Notes: generated by a model not told the origin, from the letters alone. Shown: positions 44,844 to 54,048, numbered from the stretch's first letter. The stretch: 64,000 nucleotides of DNA from Microbacterium hydrothermale (GCF_004854025.1 NZ_STGM01000009.1:78592-142591); one strand, 5' to 3'. A program made the numbers and translations.

Positions 44844-44926
44844 GGGGAGTCGGCCCGCGCAGTGCCGTTCGTCGGTCGATGGTGACGGGCGCCGCGCCCC
44901 GCCCGGCGCAGTGGAAGACTAGACGG

Positions 44927-45892
44927 ATGGAGTCCCCCTCGCCCCGTGTCGTCGTCGTCGCCGGTGGAGTCGGGGGGTCGAAGTTCACGCTCGGCGTGCG
45001 CGCGGCGCTGCGCCGGCTCGGCGCTCCCGAGGCGACCGTCGTCGTCAACACGGGCGACGACCTGTGGCTCTCGGGCGTCCGTCTCCAGCCCGACGTCGAC
45101 TCGATCACCTATGCCCTCGCCGGGGTGAACGACACCGTGCGCGGGTGGGGCCGCGCGGGCGACACCGAACGCGTCAACGAGGAACTGCAGGCGTGGGGCG
45201 CCGGCTGGCCCTGGTTCACGCTCGGCGACCTCGACCTCGGCACGCACCTCGCGCGCACCGGCTGGCTCCGCGAAGGCCTGACCCCGACGCAGGTGCTCGG
45301 TCGGATGGCGCAGCGGTGGCCGCTCGGCATCCGTCTGCTGCCCATGACCGACAGCGAGATCGACACGCACGTGCTGCTCGAGGACGGGCGGCGCCTGCAC
45401 TTCCAGGAGTGGTGGACGCGGCACCGCGCGCAGCTGCCCCCGCGCGCCTTCGAGAACCCCGGGATCGCGGATGCCGTGCCCGCACCCGGAGTGACGGATG
45501 CCATCGCGGAGGCCGACGTGGTGCTGCTGGCGCCGTCGAATCCCGTCGTGTCGATCGGTCCGATCCTCGCGGTGCCCGGCCTGCGGGAGGCCCTGCGCGC
45601 CACCTCCGCGCGGGTGGTCGGCGTCTCGCCCATCATCGGCGGGCGGGTCGTGCGCGGAATGGCCGACGTCTGTCTGACGGCGATCGGGGTCGAGACGTCG
45701 GCCGCGGCCGTCGCACGGCACTACGGCGCGCGGTCGGCGGACGGCGTGCTGGATGCCTGGCTGCTGGCGGAGGAGGACGCCGCGTCGGCTGCGGACGTCG
45801 AGGCGGCGGGCATCCGCGCGGTCGTGCGACCGCTGTGGATGAGCGACGAGGATGCGTCGGCGGCGATCGCGGAGGCGGCGCTGCGGGCCTGA
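44927..45892 (+). CDS. fbiA: 2-phospho-L-lactate transferase (F420 biosynthesis)
   Basis: CofD-family enzyme that joins the activated phospholactyl or phosphoenolpyruvyl moiety to FO, making F420-0 or dehydro-F420-0. 321 residues. The N-terminal glycine motif VVAGGVGGSKFTLGV, NTGDDLWLSGVRLQPDVDSITYAL, and DSEIDTHVLLEDG are family hallmarks. The ATG at 44927 is 6 bases from an AAGACT box. No fbiB (F420 gamma-glutamyl ligase) gene follows. It is convergent to cofC. Confidence 0.94.
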   Translation: MESPSPRVVVVAGGVGGSKFTLGVRAALRRLGAPEATVVVNTGDDLWLSGVRLQPDVDSITYALAGVNDTVRGWGRAGDTERVNEELQAWGAGWPWFTLGDLDLGTHLARTGWLREGLTPTQVLGRMAQRWPLGIRLLPMTDSEIDTHVLLEDGRRLHFQEWWTRHRAQLPPRAFENPGIADAVPAPGVTDAIAEADVVLLAPSNPVVSIGPILAVPGLREALRATSARVVGVSPIIGGRVVRGMADVCLTAIGVETSAAAVARHYGARSADGVLDAWLLAEEDAASAADVEAAGIRAVVRPLWMSDEDASAAIAEAALRA

Positions 45893-45941
45893 GGCGACCT
45901 GCCGGACGCCGCGGCGTGCGCGCTCGCGGTCGAGGAGCACG

Positions 45942-46577
45942 TCAGGCCGCGGCCGCCGCGAGCACCGCGGCGGTGCGTGGGCCGACGCCCGCGGCGACGG
46001 CTTGAGCGAGCTGTGCGGCGGTGTCGACGTCGCGGCGCAGCGTCGAGTCGCGGGGGACGCCCAGGTCGGCGCACCCGAGCAGACGGTGCCGTGCGGCGGA
46101 GTCGGCGCCGAACGCGGAGACCCACACCGCCCCCGGCCGGGCCGTGACGAGGGTGGAGCCGGTGCCCTCGGCATCCGGGACCAGGCCCCGCTCCACGCGG
46201 CCGGCGAGGGCGAGGGCGGCGTCGAGGTCGTGCGGGGTGAGCGCGGGCACATCGCCCAGCAGAGCGGCCCGGGGGACCCCCTGGCCGGCCTCCTCGGCGC
46301 CGAGCGCGATCGCGGCGTCGAGGCCGCGCACATCGCCCTCGGCCACGACGTCGACCGCGGGCCACTGCTCCACCAGCCGCGAGATCTCGGCGTCGTCGGT
46401 GACCACGATCACGCGCGCGACGCGCGGGGTCGCCGCGGCTGCCGCGATCGTGTCGAGCGCGAGGGCGCGGGCGAGCGCCTCGCGGTCGGAGACACCGGTC
46501 AGGCGCGTCTTGCCGAGGGCGGCGGGCTTCACCGGGACGACGATCGACCAGCCGTCGCGGATCTCAGGAATGCTCAT
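45942..46577 (-). CDS. fbiD: 2-phospholactate/PEP guanylyltransferase CofC/FbiD
   Basis: GTP-dependent nucleotidyltransferase that provides the activated three-carbon unit for FbiA. 211 residues in an MobA-like fold: VVPVKPAALGKTRLTG near the N-terminus and ALLGDVPALTPHDLDAAL are recognisable. In actinobacteria the substrate is thought to be phosphoenolpyruvate. ATG at 46577 is chosen because CACAAT lies 7 bases upstream; an ATG 9 bases further out is possible. It is 102 bases downstream of fgd on the same strand. Confidence 0.88.
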   Translation of the reverse strand: MSIPEIRDGWSIVVPVKPAALGKTRLTGVSDREALARALALDTIAAAAATPRVARVIVVTDDAEISRLVEQWPAVDVVAEGDVRGLDAAIALGAEEAGQGVPRAALLGDVPALTPHDLDAALALAGRVERGLVPDAEGTGSTLVTARPGAVWVSAFGADSAARHRLLGCADLGVPRDSTLRRDVDTAAQLAQAVAAGVGPRTAAVLAAAAA

Positions 46578-46679
46578 CGGCTCCATTGTGCGTCGAACCA
46601 CCGACAGCGGCGGACGGGGGTGGCGCTGAGCGGGTGAACGTGCTGCGGTCCCGATTCGGGTGACGCACCCCGCCCCGCC

Positions 46680-47690
46680 TCACCCGAAGCGCTTGCGCAG
46701 CCGCGGCAGGATCTCCTCTCCGTACATGCGCAGGAACTGCTCCTGGTCGTGGCCGGGGTCGTGGAAGACGAGGTGCCGGAAGCCGAGGTCGACGTACCGG
46801 GCGATGCGTTCGACGTGCTCGTCGGGATCGGTCGAGACGATGAAGCGGGATGCCGCGCGCTCGATCGGCAGCTCGTTCGCGAGGCGCTGCATCTCGACGG
46901 GGTCGTGGACGCTCATCTTCTCTTCGGCCGTGAGGGCCAGGGGAGCCCAGAAGCGCGTCTTCTCGAGAGCGGTGTCGTGGTCGGGGTGGTACGACACCTT
47001 CACCTCCATGAGCGTGTCGACGTCGTCGCGGGTTCGCCCGGCCTTGCCGAGGCCGTCGTCGAGCGCCGGCAGCAGCTTCTCGGTGTACAGCTCGGGGTCC
47101 TTGCCGCTGGTGGTGATGTAGCCCTCAGCGATGCGGCCCGCGAGGCGCGTGGCGGCGGGCCCCGAGGCGCCGATGTAGATCGGCACCTTCTGCTCGGGGC
47201 GGTCGTAGATGGTGGCATCCTTCACGGAGTAGTAGGTGCCCTCGTAGGTGACCCGCTCGCCCGCCCACAGCTCGTTGATGATGGTGATCGCCTCTTTCAG
47301 GCGCTGGAACCGCTCGGGGGGCTCGGGCCAGTCGAGACCCAGGGTGACCTCGTTGAGCGCCTCTCCGGTGCCGACGCCGAGCACGACGCGACCCGGGTAC
47401 ATGACGCCGAGGGTGGCGAACACCTGGGCGATGACGCCGGGGTGGTAGCGGAACGTGGGGGTGAGCACGCTCGTGCCGATGATGACGCGCGAGGTGCGGG
47501 CGCCGAGCGCGCCGAGCCAGGGGAGGGCGTTGGGGGCGTGCCCGCCGTCGTGCATCCAGGGCTGCAGGTGATCGGAGAGGAAGACGGAATCGAAGCCCAT
47601 CTCCTCGGCGAGCACGCCGAACTCCAGCAGCTCGTTCGGGCCGAACTGCTCGCTCGAGGCCTTGTAACCGAAACGCAAGGGAATGGTCAT
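46680..47690 (-). CDS. fgd: F420-dependent glucose-6-phosphate dehydrogenase
   Basis: Oxidises glucose-6-phosphate to 6-phosphogluconolactone while reducing F420 to F420H2, the main source of reduced F420 in actinobacteria. 336 residues of the luciferase-like fold. FGYKASSEQFGPNELLEFGVLAEEMGFDSVFLSDH at the N-terminus, GTSVLTPTFRYHPGVIAQVFATLGVMYPGR and GVGTGEALNE are close to mycobacterial Fgd1. It lies 9 bases after the monooxygenase in the fbiC operon. Its presence shows that the cluster serves functional F420. Confidence 0.94.
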   Translation of the reverse strand: MTIPLRFGYKASSEQFGPNELLEFGVLAEEMGFDSVFLSDHLQPWMHDGGHAPNALPWLGALGARTSRVIIGTSVLTPTFRYHPGVIAQVFATLGVMYPGRVVLGVGTGEALNEVTLGLDWPEPPERFQRLKEAITIINELWAGERVTYEGTYYSVKDATIYDRPEQKVPIYIGASGPAATRLAGRIAEGYITTSGKDPELYTEKLLPALDDGLGKAGRTRDDVDTLMEVKVSYHPDHDTALEKTRFWAPLALTAEEKMSVHDPVEMQRLANELPIERAASRFIVSTDPDEHVERIARYVDLGFRHLVFHDPGHDQEQFLRMYGEEILPRLRKRFG

Positions 47691-47699
47691 CGCTGTCTC

Positions 47700-49193
47700 C
47701 TAGCCGTGCGGGTGGGTGGGGAGGGAACCGGTGACGGGCGCGCGGGCGGGCTCGAACTCCGACCCGTCGGCACCGGTGAGTCTTTCGTGGAATGCCTGCA
47801 CCGTGCCGGGCCAGAGCAGGGTCAGGCGGCCCGAGCGGTCGTCGACGTACCAGTTGCGGCATCCGCCGGTGAGCCAGGGGGTGGATGCCGCGGCCGCGGC
47901 GATCTCGTCGGTATAGGCCGCCTCGGCCTCGGGGCGGACGCGCAGCACCCGGTCGGACCGCCGATCGCGCTCGCACAGCGCGCGGACGACGTACGCGGCC
48001 TGCTCCTCGGCCATGAGCACGGCGGAATTGTGTCCGAGGCTCGCGTTAGGACCGTTCAGCACGAAGAGATTGGGGAAGCCGGCGACGACCGTCGAGCCGA
48101 ACGAGGTCATTCCGGCGGACCAGTGGGCCGCGAGCGTGTCGTCCTCGCCCTGCACGAGTTCGGCGTAGGGCTGCTGCGCCGCGGCGAAGCCGGTCGCGAG
48201 CACGAGCACGTCGGCGTGATGACGCTCCCCGCTCGCGGCGGTCAGCACCGAGCCCTCGACCGAGGCCAGGGCCGTGGGCTCGAGGGTGACGGCATCCGAG
48301 GCCACCGCGGGGTAGAACGCGTCGGACAGCAGGACGCGCTTGCAGCCGAAGGCGTAGTCGGGGGTGAGGGCCTCGCGCAGGGCGGGGTCGGCGACCTGGG
48401 CGTGCAGGTGCGCGAGCGCGACGTCGCGGGCGGCGGCGGATGCCACGGCGTCGCCCGAGCGGGAGGCGAAGCGCTCCTCGCCCTCGGCGTACAGCGCGGC
48501 GCGGAGACGGGCGAGATCGCCCGGGTGCGCGGCGAGACGCTCGCGCTCGGCGCGCGGGATGTCGACGCCCCCGCGCGGGACGATCCACGCGGGCGTCCGC
48601 TGGAAGAGCGTGACGTGGGCGGCGCGTCGGGCGAGCTCGGGGACGAGCTGCACGGCGCTCGCGCCGGTGCCCACGACCGCGACGCGCTGACCGGCGAGGT
48701 CGACGTCGTGGTCCCATCGCGCGGAGTGGAAAAGGGGACCCGCGAACGATTCGAGCCCCTCGATCGCGGGGACGTGCGGCTCGGTCAGACGCCCGCAGGC
48801 GAGCACGAGGGAGCGGGCCGTCACGGGCTCCGCGCCGGTGTCGAGGTGCCACACGGCGCCCTCGGCATCCCACCGCGCGCCCAGGAGGGGGGTGCGCCGT
48901 CGCAGGCGATCGCCGAGCCCCTCGCGGTCGGCGACATCGCGCAGGTACTGCTGGATCTCGCCGCCCGCGGCGAACGTGCGCGACCAGTGCGGGTTGGGGT
49001 GCGCGGCGAGGCTGTAGAGGTGGGCGGGCACGTCGCACGCGACGCCCGGGTAGGTGTTGTCGCGCCAGGTGCCACCCACCTCGGCGGCGCGCTCCAGCAC
49101 GACGAAGTCGTCGCGGCCGGCCCGCCGCAGGGCGCCCGCCATGGCGAGCCCGGCGAAGCCCGCGCCGACGATGGCGACGTCGACGGTCCTCAC
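47700..49193 (-). CDS. Flavin-containing (Baeyer-Villiger-type) monooxygenase
   Basis: 497-residue class B flavoprotein monooxygenase. The FAD motif GAGFAGL is at the N-terminus, NADPH motif VVGTGASAVQLVPEL in the middle, and the Baeyer-Villiger fingerprint FxGxxxHxxxW is intact at F150-W160 (FAGPLFHSARWD). WRDNTYPGVACDVPAHLY is typical. It overlaps the fbiC stop by 4 bases and precedes fgd by 9 bases, so it is embedded in the F420 operon. Whether it uses F420H2-related chemistry is unknown; it has the usual FAD/NADPH sites. Confidence 0.9.
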   Translation of the reverse strand: MRTVDVAIVGAGFAGLAMAGALRRAGRDDFVVLERAAEVGGTWRDNTYPGVACDVPAHLYSLAAHPNPHWSRTFAAGGEIQQYLRDVADREGLGDRLRRRTPLLGARWDAEGAVWHLDTGAEPVTARSLVLACGRLTEPHVPAIEGLESFAGPLFHSARWDHDVDLAGQRVAVVGTGASAVQLVPELARRAAHVTLFQRTPAWIVPRGGVDIPRAERERLAAHPGDLARLRAALYAEGEERFASRSGDAVASAAARDVALAHLHAQVADPALREALTPDYAFGCKRVLLSDAFYPAVASDAVTLEPTALASVEGSVLTAASGERHHADVLVLATGFAAAQQPYAELVQGEDDTLAAHWSAGMTSFGSTVVAGFPNLFVLNGPNASLGHNSAVLMAEEQAAYVVRALCERDRRSDRVLRVRPEAEAAYTDEIAAAAASTPWLTGGCRNWYVDDRSGRLTLLWPGTVQAFHERLTGADGSEFEPARAPVTGSLPTHPHG

Positions 49194-51679
49194 GAGCGCG
49201 CTCCGTCGGGCGTGCGGGATGCGTCGGACGGAAGGGGGAAGCGCGTGCCCCCGCTCGTCACGATGGACGGCGCCGCAGCGTCGGTCACCCGGTAATCAGT
49301 CGTGCGCAGTCGGAACGGGCGCATGAGGCTCCGCGCGAGACGCTCGGCGGCGGCGACGGGCAGCTCGAGGCACTGCTCGATCCCGGTGTCGGGGAGCACC
49401 CGCCCGTCGAAGAGCGTGCCGCCGAGGTCGTCGCCGCCCGATCGCAGCAGCACCGCCGCGGTCTCGCGGCCGACGCGGGTCCACGGGACCTGCACGTGCG
49501 CGATGCTGCCCGACAGCAGCAGCCGCGACACCGCGACCATTGCACGGTGCTCGTCGACCGGTGCGCGTCCCGCGACCAGCGGCACGTCACCGCCGGGCAG
49601 GGGGATCGGAACGAACTCGGCGAAGCCGCGCGTGCGGTCTTGGATCTCGCGCAGTCGGCGCAGGTGGGCGACGCGCTCCTCGGCGGTCTCGACGTGCCCG
49701 TAGAAGAGCACCGAGGTCGACCGGAAGCCGGTGAGGTGCGCGGCGGTGATGGTCTCGATCCACGCGTCGATCTCGAGATCGCCCGGGGCGACGAGACCGC
49801 GCACCCGCTCGCTGAGCACCTTCACGCCCGTTCCGGGCACGGTGTCGACCCCGGCCGCGTGCATCGCGGCGAGGGCCCCACCGAGGCCGAGGCCCCCGCG
49901 GTCGGCGAGGTCGCGCACGTCGAGGGGACGGTAGGCGTGCACGTGGAGGCCGGGCGCGGCGCTCTTCACGGCGCGCACGAGGTCGAGATACCCGCCGGGG
50001 TTCTCGTCGCCGGGGAGCGCGCCCTGGATGCAGATCTCGGTCGCCCCGAGGTCCACGGCATCCGTCGCGATGGCCGCGGCGTCGTCGAGACCGAACTCCC
50101 CCGGTGCCGCGCGACCGGCACGGCGGAACCCGCTCGAGGTGAGGTTGCGGTTGCGCACCAGGGTGATCGGCTCGCCCACGGTGTAGCGGCGGGCGTCGTC
50201 GGCGACGGCGGTGAGGTCGTCGAGCTCGTCACCCGTGGCGTGCAGCAGGCGCGTCCAGTCGGCGTCGTCGAGGGACAGGGGATCGGATGCCGCCCGCTCG
50301 GCCAGCCGACGCACCCCGGGGTCGGCGGCGACGCCGCTCGCAGCGGATCGCTCCCGGTCCCGCTCCGTCGGGCGCGGGGAGCTCTCGTCGCGCGCGGAAC
50401 CGTCGGTGAGGTCGGAGCCCTCGGCGCCCCGACGACCGCGCGGGATGACGTCGGCGGCGAGCCCCGCGGCATCCGCGAGGGCGCGGACGGGCGCGTGCAG
50501 GGCCGGATCGATCCAGGTCTCGGCGGCGTTCACGAACTCGGGGTGCGCGGTCAGGCGCTCGCGCAGCGCGTAGCCGTGGGCCGCGGTCGAGGCGGCGAGG
50601 TCGTCGATCTGCGGCCAAGGGCGTTCGGGATTGACGTGGTCGGCGGTGAGGGGCGAGACCCCGCCCCAGTCGTCGATGCCCGCCGCGATCAGCAGTCCGA
50701 GCTCGCGGGGGTCGGAGAGGTTGGGCGGAACCTGCACGCGCATGTCGGGGCCGAGGACGAGCCGCGCCACGGCCACGGCCGCGAGGTACTCGCGCATGTC
50801 GGCGTCGGGGGCGCCCTGCATGGCGGTGCGGGGCTTCGCGCGGAAGTTCTGCACGATGACCTCTTGCACGTGCCCGTGGCGCTCGGCGCTCTCGCGCAGG
50901 GCGACGAGAGACTCCGCGCGGTCGCGGACCGCCTCGCCGATGCCGACCAGGATGCCGGTCGTGAACGGGACGCCGGCGGCGCCGGCGTCGTCGATGACCT
51001 TCAGGCGCAGGGCGGGGTCTTTGTCGGGCGAGCCGAAGTGCACGTGGCCGGGCTCTTCGTAGAGGCGCCGGGAGGTGGTCTCGAGCATCATGCCCATCGA
51101 CGGCGACACCGGGCGCAGCGCCGCCAGCTCGTCGGGATGGAGGACGCCGGGGTTGGCGTGGACGAGCATGCCCGTCTCGGAGGTGATCAGGCGGGCGATG
51201 TGGGCGACGTAGTCGATCGTGGAGGAGAAGCCGTGCTCGTCGAGCCACGCGCGGGCCTCGGGCCAGCGCTCCTCCGGCCGGTCGCCGAGGGTGAGCAGCG
51301 CCTCTTTGCAGCCGAGGGCCTGCCCCTGGCGCACCACCGTGAGCACCTGTTCGGGGGTCATGTAGGCGGGCTTGCGCAGCAGCGCGAGCTGCCCGGGGGT
51401 GTCGACGAAGATGCAGTAATGGCAGCGGTCGCGGCAGAGGGTCGTCAACGGCACGAAGACCTTGCGCGAGTAGGTGATCACGCTGGAGCGTCCCGCCCGC
51501 TCCAGGCCTTCGTCGCGCAGCGCCGCGGCCACCGGGAGGAGGGCGTCGAGGTCGGCGTGCAGGAGCGACGCGGTCTCGTCGACATCGGGCCGGTGCCCGG
51601 CGCGCACGCGCGCGAGCAGATCGTCGATCGACGTGCCTCGGGCCGGTGCGACTCGCGGCGCAGCGCTGCCCGTGCTCAT
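49190..51679 (-). CDS. fbiC: FO synthase FbiC (CofG-CofH fusion) with degenerate CofH radical-SAM motif
   Basis: 829 residues. The CofG half (about 1-390) carries the radical-SAM cysteines C82, C86 and C89 in TTLCRDRCHYC and is complete. A 60-residue charged linker (about 410-470) leads to a CofH half (about 485-810) that keeps HVHAYRPLDV, DTVPGTGVKVL, YGHVETAEERVAHL and EFVPIPLPG. However, where CofH has CxxxCxxC, this protein reads NRNLTSSGFRRAGRAAPGEF (about 510-529), with no Cys at all. Other frames give no Cys motif. FO formation from tyrosine would need the CofH cluster, so function is uncertain. ATG at 51679 is supported by the -10 box 6 bases upstream. Confidence 0.9.
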   Translation of the reverse strand: MSTGSAAPRVAPARGTSIDDLLARVRAGHRPDVDETASLLHADLDALLPVAAALRDEGLERAGRSSVITYSRKVFVPLTTLCRDRCHYCIFVDTPGQLALLRKPAYMTPEQVLTVVRQGQALGCKEALLTLGDRPEERWPEARAWLDEHGFSSTIDYVAHIARLITSETGMLVHANPGVLHPDELAALRPVSPSMGMMLETTSRRLYEEPGHVHFGSPDKDPALRLKVIDDAGAAGVPFTTGILVGIGEAVRDRAESLVALRESAERHGHVQEVIVQNFRAKPRTAMQGAPDADMREYLAAVAVARLVLGPDMRVQVPPNLSDPRELGLLIAAGIDDWGGVSPLTADHVNPERPWPQIDDLAASTAAHGYALRERLTAHPEFVNAAETWIDPALHAPVRALADAAGLAADVIPRGRRGAEGSDLTDGSARDESSPRPTERDRERSAASGVAADPGVRRLAERAASDPLSLDDADWTRLLHATGDELDDLTAVADDARRYTVGEPITLVRNRNLTSSGFRRAGRAAPGEFGLDDAAAIATDAVDLGATEICIQGALPGDENPGGYLDLVRAVKSAAPGLHVHAYRPLDVRDLADRGGLGLGGALAAMHAAGVDTVPGTGVKVLSERVRGLVAPGDLEIDAWIETITAAHLTGFRSTSVLFYGHVETAEERVAHLRRLREIQDRTRGFAEFVPIPLPGGDVPLVAGRAPVDEHRAMVAVSRLLLSGSIAHVQVPWTRVGRETAAVLLRSGGDDLGGTLFDGRVLPDTGIEQCLELPVAAAERLARSLMRPFRLRTTDYRVTDAAAPSIVTSGGTRFPLPSDASRTPDGARS

Positions 51680-51685
51680 CGCTCC

Positions 51686-51691
51686 AGGCTA
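51686..51691 (-). promoter_or_regulatory. -10 box of the fbiC-monooxygenase-fgd operon
   Basis: TAGCCT on the minus strand, 6 bases before the fbiC ATG; predicts a leaderless operon mRNA. Confidence 0.6.
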
Positions 51692-51845
51692 TCCCCCACC
51701 TCCGACATGCGGGCCGCTGCGGGGGTCGGGGCGGCGGGTATGCGCGCGGGCGGCTGGGCGCGGTGCGCCTCGCGCGACCGGATCGTTGCGCTCCCGTGAG
51801 GTGGGAGGCGGATCGGCCCGCGGCGACGCTGGCAGGATGGAAGGC

Positions 51846-52235
51846 ATGGTGACCCTGCTGCTCGATTCGACGCAGCTCGAGGTCGTGCTCTCGCCGACCG
51901 AGCGGGCTCTGTCGTTCCGCAAGACCAACATCGTCGTGCCCCGCGAGCACATCGACCGGGTGCAGTTGACCGACGACGCGTGGACCTGGATCCGCGGAGT
52001 GCCGAACCCCGGCATCAACCTGCCCGTGGCGGTCGGCGCGGGCACCTGGAAGTCCGCCGGGGGCAACGACTTCGTCATCATCCGCGGGCGCAAGCCCAGC
52101 GTGGTCGTCGACCTCGCCGGTCACGACGAGTTCGAGCGGCTCGTGCTCACCACCAAGCACGGCGTGGCCCTGGTCAAGGCGCTGCGTCTCGACGTGGCAT
52201 CCGAGCCCGAAGACGTCGCCGACATCGTCGCCTGA
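51846..52235 (+). CDS. Small protein of unknown function divergent from fbiC
   Basis: 129 residues, beta-rich, not recognised. The sequence SFRKTNIVVPREHIDRVQLTDDAWTWIRG and WKSAGGNDFVIIRGRKPSVVVDLAGHDEFERLVL looks like a PH-like or lipocalin-like small domain, without signal peptide or membrane helix. ATG at 51846 is chosen over 51837 because CAGGAT lies 7 bases upstream. It shares the promoter region with fbiC, which does not prove a link to F420. Confidence 0.7.
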   Translation: MVTLLLDSTQLEVVLSPTERALSFRKTNIVVPREHIDRVQLTDDAWTWIRGVPNPGINLPVAVGAGTWKSAGGNDFVIIRGRKPSVVVDLAGHDEFERLVLTTKHGVALVKALRLDVASEPEDVADIVA

Positions 52236-52365
52236 GAGACCTCGGCGGGTGTCGCGCGGTGCGCGCTGGCCCGCGCTCGCCCCGGCCCGCGGTTGCGCCG
52301 ACCCGCGCTCGCGCTTTCGCGCCCCGCACGCCTCGGCGATCGAGTGTCCGCGACCGCCGCTCCGC

Positions 52366-53184
52366 TCAGCCCGCGAACTGCGCCACGGTGTCCCACGCGA
52401 GCTTGACGATCAGGATCGACAGGGTCACGAGGAACACGATCCGCACGAAACCGCTGCCGCGACGCGTGGCCATGTGCGCCCCGATGAACCCGCCGGTGAT
52501 GTTCATCACCGCCATCGCGAGGCCCAGCGCGAGGAGGATCTCGCCGTGGACGCCGTAGACCACGAGGGCCGCGAGGTTGGTGGTGAGGTTCGCGATCTTG
52601 GCGTTCACGCTGGCCTGCAGGAAGCCGTAGCCCAGCACGCCCACGATGAGGATCACGAAGAACGACCCCGTGCCGGGGCCCAGGATGCCGTCGTAGAACC
52701 CGACCAGCAGACCGATCGCTCCCGCCCGCCAGGCGACGGCGGCGCGGGAGTCGTGGCGCGGCGCGTGCTCGAGGCCCATCTTCGGCTTGAACAGGGTGTA
52801 CAGGGCCACGGCCACGACGGCCACCAGCACGATCGGGGTGAGCACCTCGCGCGGGACGAACCGCGACAGGGCTGCTCCGGCGGTCGAACCCCCGTACGCT
52901 CCCGCCACCAGGGGGATCAGCAGCACGAGCTGCACGCGGATGCGGCGGAGGTACACCCCGCTGGCCGAGAGGGTCCCGAAGAACGACGACAGCTTGTTGG
53001 TGCCGAGGATGAACGGCGTCGCGACGTCTTTCGGCACGCCGATCACGAGCGCGGGGAGCTGGATCAGCCCGCCCCCGCCGACCACGGCGTCGACCCAGCC
53101 GGCGACGCCCGCGGCGACCAGCAGCAAGACGAGGGCGCCCACCGAGACGGGGAGCCACTCGGCGATCACCGGTCCATCGAGCAC
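52366..53184 (-). CDS. TSUP (TauE/SafE) family membrane transporter
   Basis: 272 residues with about eight transmembrane helices. GWVDAVVGGGGLIQLPALV at the N-terminus and VGFYDGILGPGTGSFFVI in the middle are the two repeated TSUP motifs. Members export or import sulfite, sulfoacetate, taurine or other organosulfur anions; nothing nearby selects the substrate. It lies in a same-strand group with the ABC exporter, 45 bases downstream of the permease. Confidence 0.9.
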   Translation of the reverse strand: MLDGPVIAEWLPVSVGALVLLLVAAGVAGWVDAVVGGGGLIQLPALVIGVPKDVATPFILGTNKLSSFFGTLSASGVYLRRIRVQLVLLIPLVAGAYGGSTAGAALSRFVPREVLTPIVLVAVVAVALYTLFKPKMGLEHAPRHDSRAAVAWRAGAIGLLVGFYDGILGPGTGSFFVILIVGVLGYGFLQASVNAKIANLTTNLAALVVYGVHGEILLALGLAMAVMNITGGFIGAHMATRRGSGFVRIVFLVTLSILIVKLAWDTVAQFAG

Positions 53185-53229
53185 GATTGATTCTCGCCGC
53201 TGCGGGCGACGGCGGCAAAAACCGCCGGG

Positions 53230-54048
53230 TCAGTCGATGTCGCGTCGCCAGGTGGTGAGCAGGCCGATCGCGAGCAGCACCACCGCGTAGCCGAGCAGCA
53301 CGAGGCCGCCCGCCCACCACTCGAGGGTGCCGCCGCCGGCCGTTCCCATCGCGCCGAAGATCGTCTGCCCGACGAGGGCGTCGCTCGCGGCGCTCGGGAA
53401 CCACTTCACGACCTCGCCGAAGCCCTCGACGACCCCGCCCAGGGTGCGGATGATCGGCTCGATGAACAGCGTCACGGCGAGGACGATGACGATCGCGGCG
53501 ACCTGGTTGCGCACGACCGTGCCGACGCCGATGCCGACCACCGCCCACAGCGCGAAGGCCAGCAGCATCCGGCCTACGAGCACCCAGGTGTCGGATGAGG
53601 TCAGCGCGGCGTCGATGCCGAAGATGCTCAGCACCCCCGCTCCGGTCGCGATCGCGGCGAGGGAGCCCAGGATGCCGTAGAGCACGCCGACCAGGATGCC
53701 GACGGCGAACTTGCCCAGCAGCACGACGCCGCGCCGCGGCGTCGACAGGAAGGTCGGGGTCAGCGTCTTGTGGCGGAACTCGGTGGTGACCATGAGGGTT
53801 CCCACGAGGAGGGGGAAGACGTATCCCACCGCCGACGCCGAGCTGTAGATGAGCGGGGGCACTCCCTCGGCCGCCAGGGCCGGACCCGACGCTCCGGTGA
53901 GCCGGCCCGAGGCGACGCCGCCGAAGACGAAGGCGAGCACGCCCGCGGTGAAGGCGACGTAGACGACGAGGACGATGCCCAGCACCCACCACCCGGCGGT
54001 GGTGAACTGCTTCGTGTACTCGGAGCGCGTGGCGGCGAGCAGCGTCAT
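53230..54048 (-). CDS. ABC-2 type permease
   Basis: 272-residue membrane subunit with six hydrophobic segments. MVTTEFRHKTLTPTFLSTPRRG is the typical ABC-2 cytoplasmic region. The ATG overlaps the stop of the ATPase gene (ATGA), so the two are made in equal numbers. The pair resembles bacitracin/lantibiotic-type or Na+ exporters. Substrate unknown. Confidence 0.88.
   Translation of the reverse strand: MTLLAATRSEYTKQFTTAGWWVLGIVLVVYVAFTAGVLAFVFGGVASGRLTGASGPALAAEGVPPLIYSSASAVGYVFPLLVGTLMVTTEFRHKTLTPTFLSTPRRGVVLLGKFAVGILVGVLYGILGSLAAIATGAGVLSIFGIDAALTSSDTWVLVGRMLLAFALWAVVGIGVGTVVRNQVAAIVIVLAVTLFIEPIIRTLGGVVEGFGEVVKWFPSAASDALVGQTIFGAMGTAGGGTLEWWAGGLVLLGYAVVLLAIGLLTTWRRDID

Noticed and set aside
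50095..50160. Frameshift as the cause of the missing CofH cysteines
   Set aside because: The other two frames of this strand also lack CxxxCxxC, and conserved CofH sequence continues in the same frame on both sides.
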